This document shows, in pieces, positions 45,286 to 55,823 of a stretch of 64,000 bases of DNA. Below the pieces are notes generated by a model that did not search any database, was not told the DNA's origin, and worked only from the letters and a program-made list of their open reading frames with translations. Each line of letters starts with the position of its first letter. Positions within the stretch are counted from its first letter, which is position 1. Location: NCBI RefSeq assembly GCF_003144195.1, contig NW_020290055.1:1-64000 (forward strand). Direction: 5' to 3'. A program made the position numbers and the translations under genes. The stretch is from Ceraceosorus guamensis. Its lineage: Eukaryota > Basidiomycota > Exobasidiomycetes > Ceraceosorales > Ceraceosoraceae.

Positions 45286-46974
45286 CTAGGTCCATTCCTT
45301 CGAGGCCGCTCGAAGATCAGCTAGATACTTTTTGAGGCGTTCAGTACGCTGATGTGGGCAGGTCGCAGGTCCAGTGAGCGAGCGAAGCAGACTAAGGCTC
45401 GACAGAGCTCAGTCACTCACCTGTGCTTCTTCCTTGACCTTTCTCTCTTCCTTGTCAAGTCGATCCACCTCGCGTCTCGTCTCGAGCAGCTCCGTTCGCT
45501 GGTCAAAGACCTCCTTTCGCAAGATTCTCTTGCGTCTCCGTGCCGTGCTCAGTTGTCTGAGAAGCGTACTTCTTTCCATCGCTCGCTCCGAGAGCGTCGC
45601 AAAGAGCGTTCTGGCCGATCTGCGTATCGTCTTCAGTGCTTTGGCAATCGGCGCTTGGGGCTGGGCATCTCTGCAAACGCCCACGCCACAAAGCTGGGCA
45701 ACGTCAGGCTGGCGATGCATTTGACATGTCGTCCAAAGGGCTGTACTCACGTGGCATCACGCAAATGTCGTTCCACAATCGACCACAGCACATCTACGTC
45801 CGTGGGCGCGCTACCACCCTTACTCTTGCTGCTGCCAAGGGCCAATCTGACGACGCTTCGTAGCTTCTTCTTCATTGCTCTTCGCTCTGCAGCCGTCGGT
45901 TCTGATTGACTTGAGCTCACACCCGCCAGCTGCCCACGGGCCGAAGCCAATGTGAGGTCTGCAGCAGTCAAAGACGAGTCTAAATCCTCCGCTTCGAGCT
46001 CTTTGCGCGATGGCGCACGAGCCTTGCTAGACTTTGGAGGTCTTCCTCTTGCCCTGCCACCCTTTGTACCGACCTTTCCCGCTGAAGTTCCTTTTGCATG
46101 AGCAGCGGAACGCGTCGCAGCTTTCGAGAAGGACAGCTGAGACTGCACCTTTCTGACTGTGCCTGGACTGGCTTGTCTTTTGCGTTTGCGCGCCTCCATC
46201 ACTCGAGCGGCAGCGCTGACTCCTGGCGAGTCTACATGCGCGTCCAGCTCCGGCGATGCGATATAGGGCATCTGGTCGTCCGCCGTAAAGCTAGCTGTCG
46301 CCGGTCCGCCAAGAAGGTCATCCTCGTCCGAGGGGACGCTTGCTTCGTCATCTTCTCTCGAGCGAGAGCTCGCCGTAGAGCTGGAGACGCGACCTCTGAA
46401 TGGTGTGCTCGTTGTCGGTGCTCGGGCATTCGGTTGCGAAGCAGAAGCTGCCAGGCCTTGACTTCTGCCCTTGAGCGCAGATTGAATGAAGTTGACGCTG
46501 CTTCGTCTCGGCGCGCCACCAGTACGATCTGCTCCTTCTATGGTGCGCCTAGTGCCGTGAACTTCTCCATCCTCCATGCTCTGCTCTGCGGCGCCAGCAA
46601 GCGCTACACTTGGCCTCGCCGTTGCGGCCTTCTCCCTGCCACCCCTCATCGCACTCCTGAGTGGAGCTTGCGGTGCACCTGCATCGGCTCGCCGAGGTGT
46701 TTGCACAGCGTCCCGGGCGCTCGGAGAAGAAGAGGCCTGCTGGGCTGTGCTGGATCTTGCTGCCGTAGCTGCCCTTGTGCTTGCGCGTGGTCCTTTCGAG
46801 AAAGTGAAGGGTCGTTGCTCGACGCGTTGTGTGCTGCCGAAGGTACCAAGGTAGTCAGAAGGGTTCGCGACCTGCCCAGAAAAGCCACACTCACCCTGCT
46901 CCTCTCATGCGCTCCTGTCGCCGTTCCTGGAAGCGATGGGCCGCGGAGCCGGAAGGCCCAGCTTGCTGCGACAT
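45286..46974 (-). CDS. Coiled-coil protein, possible CENP-U/Ame1-like kinetochore subunit
   Basis: Four exons: 46974-46895, 46833-45751, 45670-45421 and 45348-45286; 491 residues. The N-terminal two thirds are basic, Ser/Ala-rich and disordered, with an AT-hook-like GRARGRPPKSSKARAPS at about residues 305-325. The last 140 residues are helical: LWSIVERHLRDATDAQP, IAKALKTIRRSARTLFATLS, then a heptad-rich segment with RRRKRILRKEVFDQRTELLE and LDKEERKVKEEAQ, ending RTERLKKYLADLRAASKEWT. A conserved-looking R-x2-K-x3-R-x-E pattern inside a C-terminal coiled coil recalls the Ame1/CENP-U (Mis17) family. That link is a pattern-level guess. Nuclear and DNA-associated is a reasonable inference from composition. 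It is divergently transcribed from GAR1. Confidence 0.6.
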
Positions 46975-47812
46975 CTTGATAGCGATCACAGTGCCGATGA
47001 GATGATCGAGATGGTATTGTAGTCGGGCGATCGAGATCAAGAGTGCCTTTGATAGTCCTGAAGGTCCCTACCTCCGTCACCACACGGAATGAGGGTTAGG
47101 TGGCTACGTAGCAGGCAAAGCAGGGCTGGCTGAAAGCGAACGATGGTGGCAGGGTACATTGCCATCGAGCTCGTCCGATTGAGCTGAGCTGTTGGGGTGA
47201 AGTCCTCGACGTTCACGTCATACGCGGCGATGAGAATAGAAGCTCGATTGAGTCGAGAATTGCGATTTGTGATGCAGCAGTAGCAAACACCGTGTGCACA
47301 GTAGTACGACACCGCGCGAGCCAGACGCGTGCTTTGGCGCGACGCGTTCCCCGCTACCGCGCAGAAGGTGCGAAGAGCAGCTGCTGTAGCAAGTTCAAAG
47401 TCTGATCGCTCTTCCAAGACCCACGTGCGTCTGATCGGTCAAGAAGGGTCACGTGCTTTTTTCCGCCGGCAGATTTCTTGGAGGGCTCACCTCACCGCAT
47501 CATGCAAAACCTGAATGCCTTACCATTATCATTAACGCGAAGCGTTGCAGAGGTGATTCTGTTCACCGAACCGCGAGGACGTGAAGCCTATTCTGCTTGC
47601 TTCGACGACGCAACGAATCATCAGCAAGGTCACTGAAAAGCCGATTGGGGGAAAGTAAGGAAGCGTGCAAGTCAGTCTACCTGTCACCACTCAAAATAGG
47701 ACAACGCTTGAGCACCGAGCGTCGATCTCTCAGCTTGCGCATCGAAGTTGGCCTCAAGTCAAGCTTCTTTCGTAAACTTCACCCTTCCTCAGCAGGAGCC
47801 AACAACGCACAC
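46975..47812. promoter_or_regulatory. Bidirectional promoter region with two CACGTG boxes
   Basis: About 840 bases between the kinetochore-like gene (-) and GAR1 (+). Two perfect CACGTG boxes lie at 47422-47427 and 47450-47455, 28 bases apart and nearer to GAR1. E-box pairs are bound by bHLH factors in fungi; that function is inferred. No gene in this stretch. Confidence 0.45.
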
Positions 47813-48722
47813 ATGTCGTTCCGTGGTGGGGGCAGAGGTTTTGGTGGAGGAGACCGAGGAGGACGAGGAGGCGGGTTCGGAGGTAGAGGGGGAGGAAGAG
47901 GAGGCTTTGGGGGAGGGAGAGGAGGCTTTGGGGGCGGAGGAGGCGGAAGGGGAGGCTACAATGCAGGCCCACCAGACACTGTGCAAGAAATGGGAAGCTT
48001 CGTGCATGCCGTCGAAGGCGAGATGCTGTGCACTTCGACAGATGCCAAGCACGTGCCTTACTTCAATGCGCCAATCTAGTGAGTCTGGCTTCAATCGTCT
48101 TCTGCGGCAGGTACGCAGGCGCACGCGCCCGGTCACACGCCGATACTGACTTGTTCCGTACGTCGCACTCCTCAAGCTTGGCGAACAAATCCCAAATCGG
48201 CAAAGTGGACGAGATTCTTGGACCGATCAATGACGTTTTCTTCACAGTCAAGATGGACGCCGGCATGGTGGCGACCAGTTTCAAAGCAGATGATAAAGTC
48301 TTTATTGGTGGTGACAAGCTTCTGCCCATCGAAAGATTCTTGCCCAAGCCAAAGGCGCCTAAGGGTGAGTATGGTGCTGGACACGCATGCTATCTGCATC
48401 CAGTCCATCTTTTTCGTCAACTCCCAGATGGGAGGATAGAGAATGGAGAATCACCGCTGACACTATCTTTTCTCGCTGTTTCGCGCACACAGGAGCCAAA
48501 AGAGGAGGTGCCAGAGGCAAGCCAGCTTCTCGCGGAGCTCCGCGAGGTGGAAGAGGTTTTGGAGGTGGAAGAGGCGCACCTCGCGGACGGGGAGGATCTG
48601 GGGGTGATCGGGGAGGCAGAGGCGGAGGCGGCTTTGGCAGAGGTGCTCCGAGGGGAAGAGGTGGGTTTGGCGGAGGAGCAGGCGGTAGAGGAGGTTTTAG
48701 AGGCGGTAGAGGAGGTTATTGA
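47813..48722 (+). CDS. GAR1: H/ACA snoRNP subunit Gar1
   Basis: Core protein of the H/ACA pseudouridylation particle in the nucleolus. Three exons: 47813-48078, 48177-48364 and 48493-48722; 227 residues. It has the classic three-part layout. The N-terminal GAR domain is almost all Gly/Arg/Phe (residues 1-46). The central Gar1 fold begins [20 protein letters not shown] and includes [35 protein letters not shown] and [21 protein letters not shown]-terminal GAR domain ([20 protein letters not shown] onward) ends RGGY. Phases of both introns agree. The leader before the ATG is rich in CTTCCTC-type pyrimidines. Confidence 0.96.
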
Positions 48723-49112
48723 GCGCGGCATCTTGTGTAGGCTGCGCCCGGACGTGCCAATCTCTGCTCCGATCATTCATGCTACAGTAGCTTTCTCGTT
48801 CAGCAGTGTCGAGCGTCGCGTCCTGCGTGTCCGGACGTATGCTCACCAGGCTAACAATGACAGGCGAAGTCGGACTGCGCATTGAGTCTGAATCAGCGAG
48901 GCGCCCTCTTCGCTGGGTGCAGCCCAGTCTGGCCCAGTCTGAACCGTATCTGACGGCTCGCATTTCACATACTAAAAGTGCTCATACATTGCACGCATTC
49001 TTGCGCCTTCGATAAGCTACGTCGATCATGTATAATTTCCCGATCCCTGCTCAAGACAGGACCCGCCGAAGGCAGCGAGGCGCAGCACTTTTCGTCGCGA
49101 TGCAGAGGAGAT
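48723..49112. other. Convergent intergenic spacer
   Basis: Between GAR1 and FIP1 3' ends. It holds a short direct repeat (CCCAGTCTGG, GCCCAGTCTG near 48925-48940). Nothing else. Confidence 0.45.
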
Positions 49113-51988
49113 TCATCGACGCTTCCTAGATCCCGAGCTGCTCTCCACTTCCTTTGGGTCTGCAGGGGCAGAGCGCTTAGTTCTCGCGCTCGACGTCGAT
49201 GACGTATTCGTTGTGGCAGTCTTCTCGTCGGTGGTCGCGCGGCCAGCTCGTCTAGCAGCTCTGGCCTCGCTCCTAGCACCTTCTCTTGACTCCTTGCTCT
49301 CCCTCTCCTTTCCCCTGTCCCTCTCTCGCTCGCGTTCGCGATCTACTTCAGAGCCGCGAGAGCTTCTCTCCCGCTCTCGGTGGTCGCTCTTATCCCGTCT
49401 GCTGCGAGCACCGCTTCCACTGCCGCTTCCCTCCTCGTCAATGCTGACAGCAACCGAAGAGTGTCTGGACCGCTCTCTCTCCCGCTCACGTTCACGCTCC
49501 CTCTCTCTATCTGTGTAGCCACCCCGCGCGTGCGAGTCTCGATCCCTAGAGGGAGAAGGCCCGTCAAGATCAGCATCGTGGTGCGAGCTTGAGTCGTGCC
49601 CACTCCTACGCGCCGATCGCCGCGAGTTCCTGCCCGATACGCTGTCCTGATCGTCGTCTCGTTCTCTAGAGTATCTTGACTCTTCCTCGCGGCCTCTGCC
49701 TCTCCGATCCGCGCGCGGTCTTTCCTCTCGAGGATTGTTACTGCCTCTAGCATCGCGACTTGTCGAGCTCCCTCGAGCCTCTGATGGGCTCAAGCTCCTT
49801 TCTGGGCGAGCCGAACCTCCACCACCGCCACCTCCGTAGTCCAGATTCTCTGCATCTCCTGCTCCAGAATCTCGGTCATTGTACCTCCGTCCTGGGTTGC
49901 GCGGCCCAGTAGGTATGGGCACATTGGACTTCATGCCAGGATTGGAGGGGCCGGTTGGTATGTGAGGCACGCCGCTTGGTGCTGAGCCTCTGGCGCTTCC
50001 ACCTCTTGGTGCTCGGCCGCCCTGATTCGGAAAGCAAGCAGCAGCGAGCTGTATCAGCACGTGATGCAAGCGGCGCAATCCCACATGCGCGTCAGAGCAT
50101 GAATACCAACTCACTCTCTTCGCATCGCCTCGGGGCCCATCAGATTCGGCTGTGACATCCGCAAAACCCGTTCCATTTGTCTTGCGTTCTGCCATATTTC
50201 AAGGCGCGAAGATGTGAGTTCGCGACCTACGGTGAGAATATGGTGCTTTCGTATCACGACGCACGCGACTCACCCCCATTCTCGTTGCTACCGGACGGCG
50301 CGCCTTCCGCCCTGGAACCGGGAGTTGAATTACTAGACCCATGCTGATCGTATTGCAAAGCCTGTGCCTGTGCAGCGCGGACCGCAGCGGGCGCGTTGGG
50401 AGCGCCAGGCGGGGGTGTAGCGGTGGCGCCCTCCCCAGGCACATTGGAAGGAATTCTGCCTCTCGCTCCCGCAGGGCCGGATGGCATCCCAGCTTGCTGG
50501 CCTGGCTCAGCTGGGCCGGTTGGAGTGAACTGGTGGTGCGGTTGTTGGCCAGGGTGACCTGGATATTGGTGCATCTGTTGTTGCTGAGATTGCCCTCCTT
50601 GAGATTGATACCCCTGTTGCTGAGGGCCAGAAGGCGGCAACGTTGGAGGTGGTGGAGGTGGCGCAGGCGCTGCCAAGCCTATGCCCATGAAGAGCGCGAT
50701 CTGCTCTAGGGTCATGCCTGGCATCATTGGTTGCATGCTTTGCAACTGTTGCACCTGCATGGGGCTCAGCTTCGCCAATGCACTGTCCGGATCGCGTTCC
50801 TTAGCTGGCTCGGGGGACTATGTTTCGCAATGAGGCGAAATTTTAGAAGGCAGCAGAGCAGCGGGCAAGCCCTTCAACGATCGGTTACTCACCTCTCTCT
50901 CGAATCGCTCTCTCATCTCTGTCCTGCCACGTTTGATATCCGTGTACCTATTCCACGTCTCCTCATCAAAGCCAAAATTGAACCAGTCGCTCAAATCAGC
51001 TCCCGCTTTCCTCCAAGGCTTCTCCGGGAAGGTGGTGGGATCTACATCGTAGATGCTAGTCCCGGCAACCGTTCCTGCAACAGCGCCACCGGGCCCATTC
51101 TCGTCATTTGCAGCGTCGCCATTCGTCACTGAAAGGGGCACAGTGAGCGATGCTGGGTCGGGCGAAAGATGCAAAGGCGGCGCTGTAGGCGGCGCTGATA
51201 CAGCAGGAAGCTCAGGAGCTGGTAGAGCCCCTGCGGTCGGACGGGTTTGCTGAACGGATCCCAGGGCATTGGGCTGGAGCGTCGCGCTCGCGCTGCTCTT
51301 TGGTGGCTGTTCTTGCGCCTGGCCTTGGGGTGCAGCTGAGAGGGCAGATGTCGGTGTAGCTCTAGCGCCTGAAGCTGTGTTGAGAGTCCCAATCGCTGTA
51401 GCCGCGCCGGCTCGGGAAGGTAGGGAGCCGCGCTGCACAGGTTCGTACTCCGTTGTCATGGTCGATGCTGCGGGTCCTGTATGCCAAAGCAGCAGCGAGC
51501 ATAGGATGATTCGTCGTTAGATGTCATATATACACGTCTTTCCGAACAGTTGACTTCCACTCGAACGTACCTCTCGGAGCGTCTGGGCGAGGTTGAGCTG
51601 GAACGGCTGCAGGCTTGACGTAGGGCTGGGCGGGAGGTCGAGCAGGGGCTTGACTGGCGTCCAGCACGACTTCCAGATCCTGTGCAAATAGCATAGGTAC
51701 ACAAAGAAAGCGCACAGTCAGCGGGAACTTTACGGCTGCCCTGCATGCCCGTGAAGTACAACTCACGTCATCGCTATCCTCTTCCTCGTCGTCATCCTCC
51801 TCCTCCTCATCATCCCCCTCCTGTTCCTCGGTGCCGCCCCCCATGTTCACATCCTCGGGGCCCGCAGCGGTGTCGAAACTTTGTTGCACGGCAGTTTGCT
51901 TAGTGTCCTGGGCTGTGCTCGATGCGCCAGCGGCGGGGGGACCATCGCCATCTCCGTACAGGAAAGCGTCGTCGTCGTCTCCGTCCAT
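49113..51988 (-). CDS. FIP1: mRNA 3'-end processing factor Fip1
   Basis: Subunit of the cleavage and polyadenylation factor that tethers poly(A) polymerase. Six exons: 51988-51767, 51679-51571, 51476-50893, 50817-50274, 50188-50115 and 50021-49113; 813 residues. The N-terminus is acidic (MDGDDDDAFLYGDGDG, then a long Glu/Asp run and DLEVVLDA). The Fip1 motif is clear: TTFPEKPWRKAGADLSDWFN followed by FGFDEETWNRYTDIKRGR. Next come SPMQVQQLQSMQPMMPGMTL, a Pro/Gln-rich part, and a C-terminal 300 residues of RE/RD/RS repeats, as in animal Fip1 but much longer than in yeast. The acceptor of intron 4 (GGCAG at 50191-50189) was chosen because earlier acceptors break the frame; that join is the least certain. 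Confidence 0.92.
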
Positions 51989-53165
51989 GGCGGTCGGAGT
52001 CTTGCGTAGTTGGAGGTCTGCGGGTGGTTCCAGACACACAGTCGAACCCTGTATATCTTCTGCCCACAGTCCGGCTTGCGCTGCGTGCAAGATCGAATGG
52101 TAAGATGAAGAAGGTGAAGGCAGCTCGTCTCACGTCTTGTCCGAGAGCGGAGAGAGAGTCCGTGCCTCAAGGACTCGACACTTCGCGCTGCTCAATAGTC
52201 GTGCGTACTCAAGACTCGCTCGATCAAGACGTTTGACCTCGACTTCGGTCGTGGGTGTCGTTCGTGTCTGAGCGCGCGCGCGCGCGAGGCAAGCGAGACA
52301 CACGTGACTAGGCAACAGACGCGCGTGTTCGTTCTTGCATGGCTGCTTCCGCGCGGCAAGGCCAATCAAACGCCCGCGGCGCATGCGCGCGCGCAGATTG
52401 TCCTGATATATATATGATGTGACCGATCATCGACGTGCAGGGCACACGCACAGCGCAGCTATTTGGCATCCTTGTCGTTTCGCAGTGGTGAAGTGGAATC
52501 CTGAATCGTGCACCTCTGCAATCAGACCAGACCGGATGATCGCATGCCATGGGCATCAGACCACAACCATCATCAATGCACTCGTGATTTTGCTTTCAGG
52601 CAAGCAAGCAATGACGACCGCCAACTTTGCCTGGCCGCTACGCTACCAACACGAGCGCGACCTTTGTGAGGAAAGCATGCACCAAAGCGCTCAACCGTCG
52701 CGGGTATGCGCGCGTCGAGCTCAACGGTCAGCCCGCAGGATCGAAACGTCACTTCGCAAATGTGAATCAAATGTCGGAAACAGCGCAGATGGTATGGAGA
52801 AGGCGCAACGGCTTCAGTCCAGCACTTGCTCGTGCGTGGTGTGTATCCAATGGATGGCGCTGACTACAGCAATGACGCTCGCCGCAGAGTAAAGCCTGGC
52901 CGCTCCAAGCTCCCCTATGCTCACAGCCATTCGTGCGCACCATCACCCTCGCCCGACAGTAACAGCAAAAGCACCGTCAAGCTGAGAAAAGCTCGACTAA
53001 ATAAGTTCGCCGTACTTCGACGCACCCATTGAAGACGCGGTCCGCAGTACCTCAGCCCACCCTTGCCTCCTGCTAGATTTTCCAGTCTTCACTAACCCCT
53101 GCCAAGCTCACGACCTCCAGCCTTGCCTCTGATCCCTCCTACGCCTGCAACAATCCGGCCTCAGC
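51989..53165. other. Divergent intergenic region
   Basis: About 1.2 kb between FIP1 (-) and the Cys-rich secreted protein (+). It contains a (GC)n run near 52271-52284 and a TATATATATG run near 52405-52414. The last 100 bases before the ATG at 53166 are pyrimidine-rich. No gene seen. Confidence 0.5.
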
Positions 53166-55300
53166 ATGAAGCTCATCCAGTATCGCCCATGCGTGTCGAC
53201 ATGCTGGCTGATGCTCATCGCTGGCCACGTAGTCCAGGGCCAGTCCGCACTGCTTCCACCTGTTCAAGTCATCAGCTCCTCCACGCCAGCGTTCGTCGCT
53301 TCCCCTTCAGCCCTACCCACTCTCCTCGCACCCCCTGGCAGCAGCGGTATAAGCCTCTCACCGGTCGCTACCGACGCTTTATCCGTGCCTCAACCTTCTA
53401 GCCAGGCGCCCACGGTGTGCGACCCGCGCAAATCGGTCCTGGATCCCCTCACTCATCGTTTCCGCTCCGACTGCGGAGCTCAAATGTGGTGCGACCCGGG
53501 AAGATCATCTAATGCACCTGCGCCGCCATTTCAAAGTGCAAGCGTAGCGAAGAGATTCGCTGATGAGCCTGAATCGATCGAGATTGCCAATGCAGATCGG
53601 GAACAAGTGGACATACCACCGCCTCTCTTGCTTGCTCGCGAAATGTTGCTGCCGAGCAACAAGACCGCGAAACAGACATCGACATTGGTGATTTTCGAAA
53701 ATTCACGGTCGGTGCTACTGTATGATCGAGGCGAAGCGAATCCCAGCTCATCTTCGAGCACCGTCGCCTTGCCAAGCAAGAGCGCGAGCGGCACCACCTC
53801 TTTGTTGCCATCCGCTGTGGTTTCCACAGCTGGACGAGGCGGGAATCCAGCGACTGGCACGTGCAGACCAAAGGGATGCCGGAAAGATGAATTCCCGTTC
53901 GGCTACAAGGGCATTCCTACGGAACTCTTGCCTCCGCTTTGCGGACCCGGAAGCGTGAGTGAAGCACAGCGCGAATCTTCGCTGGTCCAGGTGTGGGTCT
54001 GGACTCACAATTCGATTACCTTTGGCTACCTCCTTGGCCCAGTACTGTCCCGACGAAGAGTCAGCTTGTCAGAGTCTGATACCAATTGGCGGTGACTGCG
54101 AACTGAATCGGGACGGTGAGTAAGACGAGCCACGCGAGCGCTTTGAGGGCGACGAGCTGACTATTTCTGCTCCCACTCTCATTACAAGACTCATGTTCGC
54201 CGCCTTCCGGTGGGCTGAGCTCGGCTCCGGCCGTGAAAAGGCAGCATGGACTGTTCCTTCCAGGCGTCTCTTCATCCAGCACCGTCAAGGCAATTTGCCT
54301 GGCTGGCAGGTGCACCTTGGCCAGTGTGCAACTAGGCCAAGGCTGCGTGCTTGACCATACGCAGTATCTCGGGTATGACATGAATGGCAAAGAAGTAGGA
54401 GAGACGGTCTCGTGAGTGGGCGAAGGGAAATTCTGGCCGTTTAATCGAGTTGGACCTCTGAGATACGTCTGGGCGCCACGCTTACCCTGGTCTTCTTGTG
54501 CTCACCGCGGCAGACGCGATGATTGCCATGAAGGGCTGTATTGCGATTCTACAAGCAGCACATGCATGGCAGAAAAGCCTTATGGTGAGGGTTGCGGTTC
54601 TGACAGAGAGTGCACCGAAGTGAGTGAGCGGCGACTGGGCCGCAACGACACGAGAAGGTACGCGCTGATGCATGATCAATCTCTATGCCAAATTCAATGG
54701 TAAACGCCAGTACAACTGCAACTCGCGACATCTTTGCGACTTGCCGCCGGAGGCTCCACATCGACTTCCAAGCTGGGCTTTCGGCCTGGTGGGGCTGGGT
54801 ATCTTTGCCTGTGAGTATGGTCGAGCGGCGTCACTGAACAGCCCTTTGGGCAGCTCTGATTGATGAAACTCCGCATCTCCTCAAAAGTCCTCGCCATGAC
54901 CGTCACGCTGCTTTACCGCACGCACACTGCGCACAGAGTCGCAAGAGCAGACGAGATTGATCGTTATTTCAGCGAACAGTGGACATACAGGCAGTCGATC
55001 TTGGCCATGCACGCCGCGTTCGTAGCCAGCGGAGTTGCGGCATCGGAGCTGCTGACAGGCAGCAACCTGCTGTCCGCGGATCAAGGTGGTCATTCAGCCG
55101 CGGCAGGACATGACGGCACTCTGAACGAGTCGAAAGGAGAGCAAAAAGGGCGTGCTCAAGATCAGACGCGCGTCAATAATGTCGCTTCCGCCGCAATTCC
55201 TTCGAGACGCATGTTTGCCGAAGATGAAGATGACGCTCGAGACGCGACTTCTCAAACACCGCAAGCCGTCATCAGGCGCAAGCCTGCTCCAGCAGTCTAA
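53166..55300 (+). CDS. Cys-rich extracellular, single-pass membrane protein
   Basis: No function recognised. Six exons: 53166-53954, 54043-54115, 54189-54411, 54514-54619, 54711-54810 and 54888-55300; 567 residues. The N-terminus MKLIQYRPCVSTCWLMLIAG HVVQG is a signal peptide. The ectodomain is Ser/Thr/Pro-rich, likely O-glycosylated, with paired cysteines that come to lie in order once spliced: SDCGAQMWC, GTCRPKGC, LCGPGSYCPDEESAC, DCELNRD, CLAGRCTLASV, DDCHEGLYCDSTSSTC, GCGSDREC and YNCNSRHLC. One membrane helix spans the exon 5/6 join (WAFGLVGLGIFAFLAMTVTL), followed by a basic stop-transfer stretch and a polar cytosolic tail of about 115 residues. Proteins of this layout are widespread in basidiomycetes as uncharacterised proteins, possibly wall sensors; that last point is a guess. 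Confidence 0.78.
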
Positions 55301-55823
55301 GGCTTCACAGCGTACATGACCCTCACAGACCGTGTGGCCGCCTCACCCGTCTCGCGGCCGTCGTGCTTTGATTCCGACGAACTTTCTAAACCGCAGAAGA
55401 AAGAAGTGTTTGACTTACACTTGTGGCTCTTCAGCTCATGCTCCAATCTGCGTATCAGATTAAGACTTGCACTTGTGCGATTATGCGATATTGACAAAAG
55501 AGTGGGTGTGTGGTGCTTGGGTAATTGTGGGAAATGTACCTCTTGAGGGGGAGGATAGAAAGGAGAGGCGAGGACTGTGACGATGAAGAACGCCTTTCGA
55601 CCCATGTCAAGAGACAAGGAAGAAATCGAAGGATGACTATGGGATGGGTTGAGAGACAGGAATCGATGGAAGTGAAATTGAAAGAAGAGAGGGCATCTCG
55701 GCAGTAGAGTAAGGGTATTGTTGAGGAAAACTAATAGTAGGTGTACGGGTAGAAGCAGATGAATTGAAAATCAAGCGCTGGGCCAATAGCAGTCGCGATC
55801 GCGATCCAGCACGAGATTGGAGA
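55301..55823. other. Convergent intergenic spacer
   Basis: 3' regions of the Cys-rich protein and the kinase; purine-rich on the plus strand after 55550. No gene seen. Confidence 0.45.

Noticed and set aside
44786-45295. 169-codon minus-strand frame downstream of the kinetochore-like gene
   Set aside because: It overlaps the true last exon of that gene in another frame and shows no motif.
50195-50274. Met at 50195 as the start of a separate RS-rich gene distinct from FIP1
   Set aside because: An in-frame stop lies just upstream and the acceptor at 50191-50189 joins it in phase to the FIP1 exon before it; Fip1 proteins of animals also end in RE/RD-rich tails.
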